Of a stretch of DNA of 64,000 nucleotides, positions 27,225 through 36,670 are shown piece by piece. Source of the DNA: Lentisphaeria bacterium (lineage in GTDB: Bacteria > Verrucomicrobiota > Lentisphaeria > Victivallales > UBA1829); NCBI GenBank assembly GCA_017646015.1, contig JAGCNI010000069.1, positions 1-64,000 of the forward strand, read 5' to 3'. The position numbers and the translations under genes were made by a program. The notes beneath the pieces are model-generated. The model searched no databases, had not been told where the DNA came from, and worked only from the letters and a program-made list of their open reading frames with translations. The first letter of the stretch is position 1. Each line of letters starts with the position of its first letter.

Positions 27225-28040
27225 ATGGATCTTTATTGGAAAGCAGCCCTGCAGGGAATCGTACAGGGAGTCACAGAATTTCTTCCGGTGAGCAGTACCG
27301 GACATCTGATTCTGGTTGGCAAGTTTATGGATTTCGGCGGAGGCAGTTTCACCAACCTATTCAATGTGGTGATCCAGTTTGCCTCCATTCTTGCGGTAGT
27401 TCTCTATTTTCATAAAACCCTGATTCCAGCCGCGATGTTGAAAGATGCGGAAATCAGAATGAATACATTCCGGATCTGGCTCAAGATCATTGCGGGAGTC
27501 ATGCCCATTCTGGTGATCGGATTTCTCTCTGCTGATCTGGTTGAAAAAATGCAGGATTCCCCTCTGGTCGTGGCGATTGCATTGTTGATCGGAGGGATTC
27601 TTCTGTTGAAAGTGGAAGAGTGGTGCAGACGTGAAAAAACAGTGGATAATTTTCAAGATCTATCCTACAAAACAGCAGTCGGGATCGGATTGATACAGTG
27701 TCTTGCCATGATTCCGGGAACCTCCCGTTCGGCCTCGACCATCATCGGAGCATTGGCATTGGGAGCATCCCGTCCATTGGCAGCGGAGTTCTCTTTTCTG
27801 CTGGCAATTCCGACGATGGCAGCGGCATCCGGATACAGTCTGCTCAAACATGGTTCGGAGATCACGACACAACAGGCGATCGCTTTGAGTATCGGATTTG
27901 TATTTTCATTTCTGGTCTCTTGGGGCGTGATCGCATGGTTGATGAATTTTATCCGTACAAGAGATTTCAAAGTATTCGGCTGGTACCGGATCGCATTGGG
28001 GATCGTGGTGCTCGGATACATCTTTTTTCTGCATCAATAA
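27225..28040 (+). CDS. uppP: Undecaprenyl-diphosphatase
   Basis: An integral membrane enzyme that dephosphorylates undecaprenyl diphosphate, recycling the lipid carrier of peptidoglycan and surface glycans. Known in older literature as BacA. The 271 residues are mostly membrane helices with the two active-site motifs GVTEFLPVSSTGHLIL (residues 14-29) and PGTSRSAST (about 165). The gene continues the envelope-related string of two lipoprotein genes. It is followed by a permease gene 22 bp later. Confidence 0.97.
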   Translation: MDLYWKAALQGIVQGVTEFLPVSSTGHLILVGKFMDFGGGSFTNLFNVVIQFASILAVVLYFHKTLIPAAMLKDAEIRMNTFRIWLKIIAGVMPILVIGFLSADLVEKMQDSPLVVAIALLIGGILLLKVEEWCRREKTVDNFQDLSYKTAVGIGLIQCLAMIPGTSRSASTIIGALALGASRPLAAEFSFLLAIPTMAAASGYSLLKHGSEITTQQAIALSIGFVFSFLVSWGVIAWLMNFIRTRDFKVFGWYRIALGIVVLGYIFFLHQ

Positions 28041-28062
28041 ATAATCCCGGAGGATCCATAAG

Positions 28063-29094
28063 ATGAACGGAGGATTCTGGCAATATCTGCTGAAACGGGG
28101 ACTGCTCGGACTTCTTACGCTGAGTGTGATCCTCTTTTCCAGTTATGCTCTGATGCGTCTTGCTCCGGGGGATCCGACCAAAAGTTCCATGATCGGGGAA
28201 AGTGATGCCTCCTCCCAGCTTTCCACGGAACAGAATACTCTGATGCGGAATGAATCACTGTATCAGAAACTGCATCTGGATAAACCGCTTCATATCGGTT
28301 TCCTGTTGTGGCTGAAAGGCGTATTCCACGGAGATCTGGGCGAATCAGCAGCAGTTGACAAGGGGCGTCCGGTAACAGAATTGATCCTCGAAAAACTCCC
28401 GGTCACACTCAATCTGAATCTTCTGGCGATCTGCATCACCTACATTCTGGCGATTCCACTGGGAATCTTTTCCGCTGTCCGCCCGGATACAAAAACAGAT
28501 CATGCGATCACGTTTATTCTATTCTTTCTCTACTCGCTGCCGGTACTGTGGACAGCCCTGATGCTTCAGGCGTTATTTTGCAAAGGCGGCTGGCTGCCGC
28601 TGTTTCCATTGAAAGGATTGGTTCCGGATATTCAGGTGGGAATGACAACATGGGCGATTCTCGGCAAGACCATGCTTCACTATGTGCTCCCGGTATTCTG
28701 TCTGAGTTATGCAGGATTTGCCGGGCTCTCCCGCTTCACCCGTTCAGGCATGCTGGAAGTGATCCATCAGGATTATATCCGTACCGCACGGGCAAAAGGG
28801 GTTCCGGAAACAGGCGTGATCTTTCATCATGCGCTCCGGAATGCCATGATCATTATGATCACACTCTTTGCCGGGATATTGCCCTCGCTGGTTTCCGGAA
28901 GTATTCTGGTTGAATATGTTTTCAATATTCCGGGAATGGGATCTCTTTCCATGCTGGCGTTGAGCAGCAGAGATATACCGTTGCTGATGGCACTCTTCGC
29001 TTTCGGCGGGATCCTGACTCTCCTCGGAATTTTATTGAGCGATATTCTCTATGTGATCGCAGACCCGAGAATTGATTTCAATTCTCGAATTTGA
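28063..29094 (+). CDS. ABC transporter permease, DppB/OppB-type, orphan
   Basis: A 343-residue inner-membrane permease of the peptide/nickel uptake class. The N-terminal helix is followed by the RLAPGDPT motif typical of DppB. The EAA loop (YIRTARAKGVPETGVIFHHA) lies near 237-256, and there are about six helices. Dipeptide systems need a DppC, two ATPases and a binding protein, and none of these is in the window. The gene ends 8 bp from an oppositely oriented gene. Either partners lie elsewhere or the system lost them. Confidence 0.92.
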   Translation: MNGGFWQYLLKRGLLGLLTLSVILFSSYALMRLAPGDPTKSSMIGESDASSQLSTEQNTLMRNESLYQKLHLDKPLHIGFLLWLKGVFHGDLGESAAVDKGRPVTELILEKLPVTLNLNLLAICITYILAIPLGIFSAVRPDTKTDHAITFILFFLYSLPVLWTALMLQALFCKGGWLPLFPLKGLVPDIQVGMTTWAILGKTMLHYVLPVFCLSYAGFAGLSRFTRSGMLEVIHQDYIRTARAKGVPETGVIFHHALRNAMIIMITLFAGILPSLVSGSILVEYVFNIPGMGSLSMLALSSRDIPLLMALFAFGGILTLLGILLSDILYVIADPRIDFNSRI

Positions 29095-29102
29095 AACAGG
29101 CT

Positions 29103-30470
29103 TCAACGCCGGAGATATTCGCTTTTGACAAGCCGCAGCAGATTCTGTTCTTTCGGATTCCGGACAGACCCCAGCAGATCATCGATCTTATTGATCGCGA
29201 TCTCCGTGGGAAGCATCTGTAAAATTTCGATTCCGATCTTCCGGATCCGCAGAATATACTCTTTGGCAATTTCTTTTTCGACCGGTGAAAAAGTTGCCAG
29301 AGCCAACCCCGCAGCAAAAGCGGCTTCCATATCCTGACTTTTTTTCAGCACATCCAAATACGGCTGAATACGGCGGCGTTCATGTTCATCCAATTTCTTG
29401 GTGGATCCCTGTCCCTGCCCTTCAATGGCAACATAACGGATCGTATCAGGGGTATCCCCCATACGCATCACCTGATACATAATATGATTCACAGCGGCAT
29501 ATTCCGGGATTTCTGTAAAAGCGGCAGGATTCTGAAACTCCCGGACAGCTGCCAATGCATCGGCATACTGTTTCAGGGATCGCGGCTTTTTCAGGATTTT
29601 ACGCAAATCGTCCAAAATCAGAGAATACTGTTTCCGTTCCCGGAAAATCTGAACGGTCTTATCGGTATATTCAGGAACACGCAAAACTTTCCGGTAAAAA
29701 CTTTCGGTTGCCAGATAAGGCGGTTCCACCAACAACTGCAATGCCTGATGTGCCATCGTATGATTCCGGGATGCAGCGATCTTCATCAATGCCTCTCCGG
29801 CAACGGTCGATCCGGTCAGTTTCAATGCAAAAAGATGTTGCAGCGGCAACTGTTTTTCCGACTGTTTCCAAGACTCCATGGATTTCAGGATCAACGGCAC
29901 AACATCCGGACCTTTATTCCGGAAATATTCCACCGCTACACGGGAGGTGTATAACTTGTAATCAATCACATTGAGAGCCTCTGCCATCATCCGGTTCATA
30001 TTATCGCCACCACGCAGTCCCAGTGCAGAGGAAAAACTGTTCAAACGCCCGATATCACTTTTCATATACCAGTAATATCCCTTTCCTCTGCCGAGATATG
30101 CGGTGTATTGAACAAGATCATTCCCCGGCATGTTCCAGTCCAGATGTTCGATCAGATCTCTTCCGGGATCGATCCCGACATCCGGAACGATTACAATGAT
30201 GATATATCCTTTTCCATTGAGAGACGCAGAAGATTTGATCGCAGGATCAATATTCCGTTCCAGTACGATCTTCCATGCCCACAAGCCGGATTGACGCATT
30301 TGAGCACAACGTCCGGAGGAATTCAATTTCCAGCCGGGAAATCCATGGATCACATTGCGGATCAATGCCTGATCCGGATGTTTCGGGATCCGGGGAGCTG
30401 CCTCCGCAGAAAAATGGGACCCGGAAAAAAGAATCAGTAATATGGACAGCAATAAAACAGAACGCATCAT
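29103..30470 (-). CDS. Exported alpha-solenoid protein of unknown function
   Basis: A 455-residue protein starting MMRSVLLLSILLILFSG, a clear signal peptide (cleavage near AEA). Residues 80-170 look alpha/beta (KGYIIIVIVPDVGIDPG). The rest is helical with HEAT-like pairs (GEALMKIAASRNHTMAHQA). The start at 30470 is preferred because AGGAGG precedes it by 6 bp. Longer frames would run into dnaE. It lies 22 bp after dnaE on the same strand and converges on the DppB gene. No family was recognised. Confidence 0.75.
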   Translation of the reverse strand: MMRSVLLLSILLILFSGSHFSAEAAPRIPKHPDQALIRNVIHGFPGWKLNSSGRCAQMRQSGLWAWKIVLERNIDPAIKSSASLNGKGYIIIVIVPDVGIDPGRDLIEHLDWNMPGNDLVQYTAYLGRGKGYYWYMKSDIGRLNSFSSALGLRGGDNMNRMMAEALNVIDYKLYTSRVAVEYFRNKGPDVVPLILKSMESWKQSEKQLPLQHLFALKLTGSTVAGEALMKIAASRNHTMAHQALQLLVEPPYLATESFYRKVLRVPEYTDKTVQIFRERKQYSLILDDLRKILKKPRSLKQYADALAAVREFQNPAAFTEIPEYAAVNHIMYQVMRMGDTPDTIRYVAIEGQGQGSTKKLDEHERRRIQPYLDVLKKSQDMEAAFAAGLALATFSPVEKEIAKEYILRIRKIGIEILQMLPTEIAINKIDDLLGSVRNPKEQNLLRLVKSEYLRR

Positions 30471-30492
30471 ATTTCTCCTCCTGAAAAATGGA

Positions 30493-33400
30493 TCACTGCG
30501 GTTGTTTCTGACCTTCAGCTTCCGCATTTTCTTTCCATGCAGGACGTTCAAAACGGGGACGGGGAACCGGGACAGTATCATCTGTTTTGATCCGCCAGCG
30601 TTTTTCTCCATACAATTCATTGATCGATTCCAGCAAAGCACGGGAAACAGTCACACGGAAACGGGAAGATGCTTCGATAAAGACAGTTCCTCCGCGTTCA
30701 GTATGAACACACAAAACAACTTTCGTCTTTGTTCCGGCGTGTCCCCTCAGAACTTTTTGCAGCTGTTTCAACTTTTCCGGCTGATCCGATTCATAGAGAT
30801 GGATGTGCAGTTCTTCACTGAATCCGCCCATGACTTCATCCAGAGAAATGATCTGTTCAGCAGTAATACTGACCGGTGAATTTTCATCCACACGTTTTGT
30901 CAGACCGATCACAAAAACCGGTGTGACTTCCGGCAGAGTACCGTCTTCATTTTTGATCCCGCGATTGAGTTCATCCAAATGGATCAGATCTTTATGTTTC
31001 TCATAAACTCTGGAATATGCAAGAACTTCCAGTGAACCGGAAAGATCTTCAAATTGAATGATCCCGAACGGTTTATTGTCTTTTTTACTGGCTTTTTTGG
31101 CGACACTTTTGATCATGCCGCCGACCCGGACACCTTCATCGGTTTTGCAATCAAAAATCCGTGCGACATTCCGGGTGGAAAAAGTCCGGAAATAATCTTC
31201 ATATTTGGCAATAGGATGTCCGGAAACATAGAATCCAAGCAACTCTTTTTCGTTATTAAGGATTTCAGATTCATCAAATTCCGGAATATCCGGCGGTGGC
31301 ACATCTCCGAACCCGGCATCTTCAAAATCATCCAGCATATCAAAGAGATTTCCCTGACCGCTTTCCTTGTCACGCCGACGGGTCGCAGCTGAGGAAATGG
31401 ACTGTTCAATGATCTCAACCAGCTGGGAACGTTTCAAACCGAATGAATCCATTGCTCCTGCACGGATCAGGTTCTCAACCGCTTTTGCATTGAGATTTCC
31501 TCCGGTACGTTCCAGAAGATCGCTGAGACTTTTGAACTCGCCTCCCGCATCACGCGCTTTGATGATTTCTTCCGAGACACCTTCGCCGAACCCTTTGATC
31601 GCCCCCAGACCGAAACGGATCGCCCCATTATCCACTGTAAAGTTCACATAACTGCGGTTCACATCCGGCGGCAGGATCGGAATACCGGAACTCTTGCATT
31701 CATTGATCAGGAATCGCAGTTTTTCCGAATTGGAAAGTTCACTGGTCAGCACTGCCGCCATGAATTCCGGACGGTAGTTGGCTTTCAGATAAGCGGTACG
31801 GTACGAAAGCAATCCGTAGGCAGCAGAGTGAGATTTATTGAAACCGTAGTCCGCAAATTTCTTGATATTCTGCCAGATCGTTTCAGCGGTATCCTGCGGA
31901 ATATTGTTGGTCTTGAAACAACCTTCAATAAATTTATCATGCTGCGCTTCCATGTCTTTGATCTTCTTCTTACCGATCGCACGGCGGAGAATATCCGCCT
32001 GCCCCAGAGAAAATCCGGCAAGCACCTGCACGACCTGCATGATCTGTTCCTGATACAACATGATCCCGTAGGTTTCTTTCAGATATTGTTCCATCAGAGG
32101 ATGATCATATTCCACAGGGATCGTTCCCAGTTTCCGTCCTACAAACAACGGAATGAACTGCATCGGACCGGGGCGGTAGATCGCAAGAAGAGCGATGATA
32201 TGTTTGATGCTTTCCACTTTGAACTGACGGCACAGATTCTGCATTCCGCCGGATTCCAACTGGAACACAGCCACGGTATCGCCACGATTCAAAAGATCAA
32301 AGGTTGCCTGATCATCCAGAGAGACCTTATCCAGATCAAGATCGATGCCGCGGGATTTCTTGATATTGTCCAGTGCATCCTGAATCAACGTCAGAGTCCG
32401 CAAGCCAAGGAAGTCCATTTTCAGCAGTCCCACAGATTCGCACAAGGGCGCAGTGAACTGAGTAATAACTTCGTCATGAGCACCGCGGCCCAACGGCAGA
32501 AGATTTGCAAGCGGCTGATTGGAAATGATCACGCCGCAGGCATGGATCCCCATCTGACGGTTCAGCATTTCCAACGGACGGGCATACGAAAAAATCTCAC
32601 GGATCCACTCTTCATTGTCAAGAAGCTGTTTCAACTCCGGTGATTCCTTGATCGCTTTGGAAAGAGTCATTTTCGGATCATCAGGAACAGTTTTGGTGAT
32701 CATATTACCATCTGCCGGAGGACGGCTCAGGGCACGGGCTACATCTTTCAACACCGCCTTGGCTTTCAGCTGTCCGTACGTGCCGATCTGAGAAACAGAA
32801 TCAGCTCCGTATTTGTTGATGACATAGTCGATCACTTCCTGACGACGGCGTTCGCAGAAGTCTGTATCAAAGTCCGGCGGAGAAACACGGTCAGGATTGA
32901 GGAATCGTTCAAAGAGCAAGTCATATTTGATCGGGTCGATATCTGTGATCCCCGAAAGATACGCCACCAGAGAACCTGCCCCGGAACCACGCCCGGCTCC
33001 AACGGGAATACCATGCTCTTTTGCCCAGTTGATAAAGTCCCAGACACACAGGAAGTAACTGGGATATTTGGTTCGCATGATGATACTCAATTCATAATCA
33101 AGACGTTTCAGCTTCAGTTCAGCATCCGCTTTCATGTCTTCCGGCGGATCGAACGGATCATAGCCGTATTTTTTCAGATAGCCGCAAACAGAATTTTCCC
33201 CTGTACCGTACAGACAGATTTGTCTGAGATAAGCCCCGGTTTTGCGGAGAATGACTTCCCGCTCTTTCTGATAAGAGATCTCTTCTTCTGTCGGTTCATC
33301 CGTATTGCCGTCTTTCTCTTTCTGTTTTTTGACGATCTCGATTGCGGCATTTCGTGCTTCAAGATCGATTTTTTCAAGATCCAGTGTTGCCACGAATTCG

Positions 33401-34305
33401 GCAGGCGGTTCATATTCAGGATAATGGTTTTCATAACCGATCTCAACATCACAGCGTTCTGCGACTTCACAGGTATTGGAAATGGCTTCAGGAACTTCAT
33501 TCCCAAAGATGGCAAACATCTCATCACCATCTTTGAAATAAAACTCATCCCCCATTTTCATACGTCTTTCATCCGCCATCGTGGTGCGGGTCTGAATACA
33601 CAACATCACTTCATGGGCTTTGGCATCTTCACGCCGCAGGAAATGGACGTCATTCGTTGCGATCAACGGCAGATCATTCTCTTTCGCCAGTTCGATCAAG
33701 CCACGGTTGACTTTTTCCTGTTTTTCTTCGCCATGATACATCAGTTCAAGATAAAAATTCTCACGTCCGAAAATATCCAGATATTCATACAAGACTTTTT
33801 TCGCTGCTTCTTTTCCGTGATCCAGAATGGCAACATCCAATTCGCCCCCCAGACAGGCACTGGATGCGATCAACCCCTCAGCATGGGCTGCCAGAAAAGC
33901 TTTATCAGTACGGGGTTTGTAGTAATATCCACGGGTATGGGCGTCTGACACGATATGACAGAGATTGTGATATCCCACATTGTTCTTTGCCAACAGCACC
34001 AGGTGATAGCCTTTGATATGGGCAACAGTGCTGTCTTTCTGTTCATTACTGTTCGGGGCAACATACGTTTCGCAACCGATGATCGGTTTCAATCCCGCTT
34101 TTTTCATGGCATTATGAAATTCAAGACATCCCCCCATCACACCATGGTCAGTAATGGCACACGCTTTCATCCCTGCATTCTGAACAGCTGTGACCAAATC
34201 CAGTTTTCCTTCTGAGTCTTTCAGTTTCGCCCACGAAATCGGACACGCCCCATCCAGAAGACTGTAATCCGTATGTAAATGCAAATGCACAAAATCTCTT
34301 GGCAT
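30493..34305 (-). CDS. dnaE: DNA polymerase III alpha subunit
   Basis: The replicative polymerase subunit, 1270 residues. It has the N-terminal PHP domain (HLHLHTDYSLLDGA near 8), the palm with PDFDTDF near 477 carrying catalytic aspartates, a helix-hairpin-helix region, and a C-terminal OB fold (VRVGGMIKSVAKKASKKDNK near 1068) and tau-binding tail. It is the DnaE1 type because no exonuclease is inserted. ATG 34305 is chosen over an upstream in-frame ATG because the family starts directly with the PHP strand and AAAGGAAC precedes it. The promoter is at 34354-34382. Confidence 0.98.
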   Translation of the reverse strand: MPRDFVHLHLHTDYSLLDGACPISWAKLKDSEGKLDLVTAVQNAGMKACAITDHGVMGGCLEFHNAMKKAGLKPIIGCETYVAPNSNEQKDSTVAHIKGYHLVLLAKNNVGYHNLCHIVSDAHTRGYYYKPRTDKAFLAAHAEGLIASSACLGGELDVAILDHGKEAAKKVLYEYLDIFGRENFYLELMYHGEEKQEKVNRGLIELAKENDLPLIATNDVHFLRREDAKAHEVMLCIQTRTTMADERRMKMGDEFYFKDGDEMFAIFGNEVPEAISNTCEVAERCDVEIGYENHYPEYEPPAEFVATLDLEKIDLEARNAAIEIVKKQKEKDGNTDEPTEEEISYQKEREVILRKTGAYLRQICLYGTGENSVCGYLKKYGYDPFDPPEDMKADAELKLKRLDYELSIIMRTKYPSYFLCVWDFINWAKEHGIPVGAGRGSGAGSLVAYLSGITDIDPIKYDLLFERFLNPDRVSPPDFDTDFCERRRQEVIDYVINKYGADSVSQIGTYGQLKAKAVLKDVARALSRPPADGNMITKTVPDDPKMTLSKAIKESPELKQLLDNEEWIREIFSYARPLEMLNRQMGIHACGVIISNQPLANLLPLGRGAHDEVITQFTAPLCESVGLLKMDFLGLRTLTLIQDALDNIKKSRGIDLDLDKVSLDDQATFDLLNRGDTVAVFQLESGGMQNLCRQFKVESIKHIIALLAIYRPGPMQFIPLFVGRKLGTIPVEYDHPLMEQYLKETYGIMLYQEQIMQVVQVLAGFSLGQADILRRAIGKKKIKDMEAQHDKFIEGCFKTNNIPQDTAETIWQNIKKFADYGFNKSHSAAYGLLSYRTAYLKANYRPEFMAAVLTSELSNSEKLRFLINECKSSGIPILPPDVNRSYVNFTVDNGAIRFGLGAIKGFGEGVSEEIIKARDAGGEFKSLSDLLERTGGNLNAKAVENLIRAGAMDSFGLKRSQLVEIIEQSISSAATRRRDKESGQGNLFDMLDDFEDAGFGDVPPPDIPEFDESEILNNEKELLGFYVSGHPIAKYEDYFRTFSTRNVARIFDCKTDEGVRVGGMIKSVAKKASKKDNKPFGIIQFEDLSGSLEVLAYSRVYEKHKDLIHLDELNRGIKNEDGTLPEVTPVFVIGLTKRVDENSPVSITAEQIISLDEVMGGFSEELHIHLYESDQPEKLKQLQKVLRGHAGTKTKVVLCVHTERGGTVFIEASSRFRVTVSRALLESINELYGEKRWRIKTDDTVPVPRPRFERPAWKENAEAEGQKQPQ

Positions 34306-34621
34306 ACTGCCTGTTCCTTTCCTTTTTTTCAAAAATCTGTTTTCTGATAAAGTAACATATTAGCAGAACAGTGATTTTGCAAAGCAAAAGTCAAAACTAT
34401 TTTCAAAAAAAATGGATTTCCTTTCCTGAAAGAGCAAACAGATATTTCAAAGATCGGATTTTTTTCTTCCGGCAACTTGAAAAAACAGAGAAAAGATGTA
34501 CATTAAGCCCTCAGGAAGCAGGCAGAACTTGGCTCCGAATAAGAATAATATCGGGGCGGCAACGCCTTATTGTTACAAATGTATGCTGGAGCATCCATGT
34601 TCCCCCTGCTTCCGTTCTTTT
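34306..34621. other. Intergenic region upstream of dnaE and downstream of the WbsX-like gene
   Basis: 316 bp between two minus-strand genes. It holds the dnaE promoter and ribosome site. Only a short GGCG-GCAA-CGCC hairpin (34557-34568) was seen near the end of the WbsX-like gene, without a T tract. No coding frame with a ribosome site was found. Confidence 0.55.
34354..34382 (-). promoter_or_regulatory. Probable promoter of dnaE
   Basis: On the minus strand TTGCAA (34377-34382), a 17-bp spacer and TATGTT (34354-34359) lie about 50 bp before dnaE. The 12-mer ATATGTTACTTT around this -10 recurs in front of pyrR. Confidence 0.6.
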
Positions 34622-35773
34622 TTATTCCTTGCTGAAATTCTTTTCCGTGACTTTTTTGATGGTATCCAGATACCCTGTTCCATACAACTCATCCGGCAGC
34701 AATGCCATTCCTTCGGTCCATTCATTCCAGGCATTGATGATAACAGCCGGAGCATTTTTGTTGATTGCTTTTTCGAGGATCTCCCCGAATTTTTCCGGAG
34801 TTACATCGGTACAGATCGGACAATATCCCAGATTCACATAGTCCATCGGGAATTTGATGGATCGACTCCATCGGGGAGATACATCCAGTCCCATTGTTAC
34901 GCTGGGGAAGTGGGGGAGTCCGCCTTCTTCGATTTTTGCCCAGCAATATTCCTGTGCTTCCATCATGCCGGAATAATCAAAGACCGGACGTTCATGCGGC
35001 AGATCATGATAATAGGAGGGTGCAACGATATTGTATGCAAAGACGGCATCGAATCCGGCTTCTTTGATTTGGGGAACACGTCCCCATCCGCAGAAACGTT
35101 TGTTGTCATTGCAGCACCCGATATTCATCAGGAGATACATTCCGGGGAAACCATTTTTCCGGGCTTGTTCATTCATGATCCTTGCGACATCTTTAGGAGG
35201 AATAGTATCAAACAGTCTTTGTGAATTGAAGAAAGAATAGACCGGTTTGCCGTCGATTTTCCAATAATTTTCGCAACAGAAATACTTTTGTGAACAGTAG
35301 TCGATCACATTACGCAGATCTTCTTCGGAATGAGCGATTTTCAGGTAAAGATTGCTGGACTGATTCACATTGCCGTTCATTGCCTGATGCTGGTCATCAT
35401 CCAGTGCAGGCCATCTGCCCCAGTTGTGATTTGCCCACATCAACGCAAATTTCAAACGGTTCCGGTTCGGTGCATTCAAAAATGCTTCATTCAAAGGTTT
35501 TTCCAGAAATTGTTCGCCATTGTACCAGTACCAGTCAAAAAGAAACCCGGTGATTCCGCTGTCAGCTGCAATATCGATCTGTTTCGCCATCATTGCCGGA
35601 TCGGATTCATCAAAGTAACCCCAGAGCGGACGACGCGGTTGATAATGTCCATCAAAGAGCGGTTTTGTAGTTTTGACCAGTTCCCATTCGCAAAATCCTT
35701 TGCCGTACCATTTTTCATAATGTTTATCCGGATGCCAGCTGGGAAAATAAATTGCAAAAATATCCTGTTTCAT
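34622..35773 (-). CDS. WbsX-like protein (glycoside hydrolase family 99-like)
   Basis: A 383-residue protein of the WbsX family, which has a GH99-like (endo-alpha-mannosidase) TIM barrel and is often found near glycan biosynthesis genes. The N-terminal AIYFPSWHPD matches the family opening (FYLPQFHP in many members). KGFCEWELV, MWANHNWGRW near 128 and C-terminal NAWNEWTEG near 357 are the usual signatures. No signal peptide is present, so it is cytoplasmic. It stands alone here. The start at 35773 matches the family N-terminus, but the ribosome site is weak. Activity is not established for most members. Confidence 0.88.
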   Translation of the reverse strand: MKQDIFAIYFPSWHPDKHYEKWYGKGFCEWELVKTTKPLFDGHYQPRRPLWGYFDESDPAMMAKQIDIAADSGITGFLFDWYWYNGEQFLEKPLNEAFLNAPNRNRLKFALMWANHNWGRWPALDDDQHQAMNGNVNQSSNLYLKIAHSEEDLRNVIDYCSQKYFCCENYWKIDGKPVYSFFNSQRLFDTIPPKDVARIMNEQARKNGFPGMYLLMNIGCCNDNKRFCGWGRVPQIKEAGFDAVFAYNIVAPSYYHDLPHERPVFDYSGMMEAQEYCWAKIEEGGLPHFPSVTMGLDVSPRWSRSIKFPMDYVNLGYCPICTDVTPEKFGEILEKAINKNAPAVIINAWNEWTEGMALLPDELYGTGYLDTIKKVTEKNFSKE

Positions 35774-35819
35774 AAAAATAATTCTCTTTTTGTTGGTGTG
35801 AAAAATCAAATTTTAATAC

Positions 35820-35847
35820 AATATAATCTTTCGGTATTTTTTTTCAA
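35820..35847 (-). promoter_or_regulatory. Probable promoter of the WbsX-like gene
   Basis: On the minus strand TTGAAA (35842-35847), a 16-bp spacer and TATATT (35820-35825), 46 bp before the gene. Confidence 0.55.
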
Positions 35848-36033
35848 GTCATATAATCTGTATTATCAGTAATTTTGTATTGTCATACCAAACCTTTTTC
35901 TGCTGCATTGAAATAGCGGAAAAGAGTCTGATCCTGATGATTTTTCTGTACGGCGGCGATTCAAGTCTTTGGAAAGAGAAAAAAAAGAAAAAAATTCCGG
36001 TGAAAAACTGGAAAAATCAAAAAAAAGATATAT

Positions 36034-36078
36034 GTTACTTTCTGGATAGGATGAGAAAATAACCATCCGGAAAGTAAC
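36034..36078 (+). promoter_or_regulatory. Inverted repeat in the pyrR leader, candidate pyr control element
   Basis: A 14-bp arm GTTACTTTCTGGAT (36034-36047) and its complement ATCCGGAAAGTAAC (36065-36078) pair fully with one G-U, around a 17-nt loop. The right arm contains the only ribosome-site-like stretch (GGAAAG) of pyrR. The left arm overlaps a -10-like TATGTT (36031-36036). It could act as an RNA hairpin that hides the ribosome site or as a DNA operator. The loop does not match the Bacillus PyrR-binding consensus as far as can be judged. Confidence 0.6.
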
Positions 36079-36085
36079 GGTGAAT

Positions 36086-36670
36086 ATGGATCTACATGGC
36101 ACAGATGGCCGGGAACAGTTGATGGATGCACAGGAAATTTCTGTGTTGATCAGCAGCATTGCCGGTATGATTTGCAAGGACAACCCGAATACAGCAGAAA
36201 ATGAACTGATCCTGATCGGGCTTCAGCGTGGCGGCATTCCTCTGGCTGAACGTCTTGCCGCTGAAATTGAAAACAGAACCGGACGTCCCTGTTTGAAAGG
36301 GACACTTGATATTGCGATGTATCGGGATGATATCGGGATGCGTAAGACGCTGCCCCGGATTTTTGAAACGGATATTCCCTTTGACATCAACGGCAGGACG
36401 ATTGTGCTGGTGGATGATGTTCTTCAGTCCGGCCGCAGTATCCGTGCAGCGTTGGATGCCATCACCTACTACGGTCGCCCGGCAGTTGTCCGGCTGGCTG
36501 TTCTGCTGGATCGGGGCATGAGAGAATTCCCGATCCAGGGGGATTATGTCGGAAAAACGATTTCTGTTTCCTCTGACCGTCGTATCCGGCTCAACTGGAG
36601 CGAACTTTCCGAAAATAAAAAAGATTATGTATATTCCATACTGAATACTAAAACAGGGTCACTCAAATGA
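36086..36670 (+). CDS. pyrR: Bifunctional pyr regulator / uracil phosphoribosyltransferase PyrR
   Basis: Binds pyr mRNA in a UMP-dependent manner in characterised species and has uracil phosphoribosyltransferase activity. The 194 residues have the PRPP loop VLVDDVLQSGRSIRAAL near 109-125, RPAVVRLAVLLDRG, and the N-terminal ISSIAGMI helix with GLQRGGIPLA. ATG 36086 is used. GTG 36080 is an alternative two codons earlier and better spaced from GGAAAG. The stop overlaps the pyrB start (ATGA). A regulator at the head of its own operon suggests autoregulation through the inverted repeat just upstream. Confidence 0.95.
   Translation: MDLHGTDGREQLMDAQEISVLISSIAGMICKDNPNTAENELILIGLQRGGIPLAERLAAEIENRTGRPCLKGTLDIAMYRDDIGMRKTLPRIFETDIPFDINGRTIVLVDDVLQSGRSIRAALDAITYYGRPAVVRLAVLLDRGMREFPIQGDYVGKTISVSSDRRIRLNWSELSENKKDYVYSILNTKTGSLK

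Larger units (their letters stand above)
35774..36085. other. Intergenic region between the WbsX-like gene and pyrR
   Basis: 312 bp, very AT-rich, between two divergent genes. It holds the WbsX promoter (35820-35847) and the inverted repeat and -10-like TATGTT in front of pyrR. No tRNA or other gene is seen. A minus-strand frame at 35866-36183 is low complexity and is not called. Confidence 0.55.
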
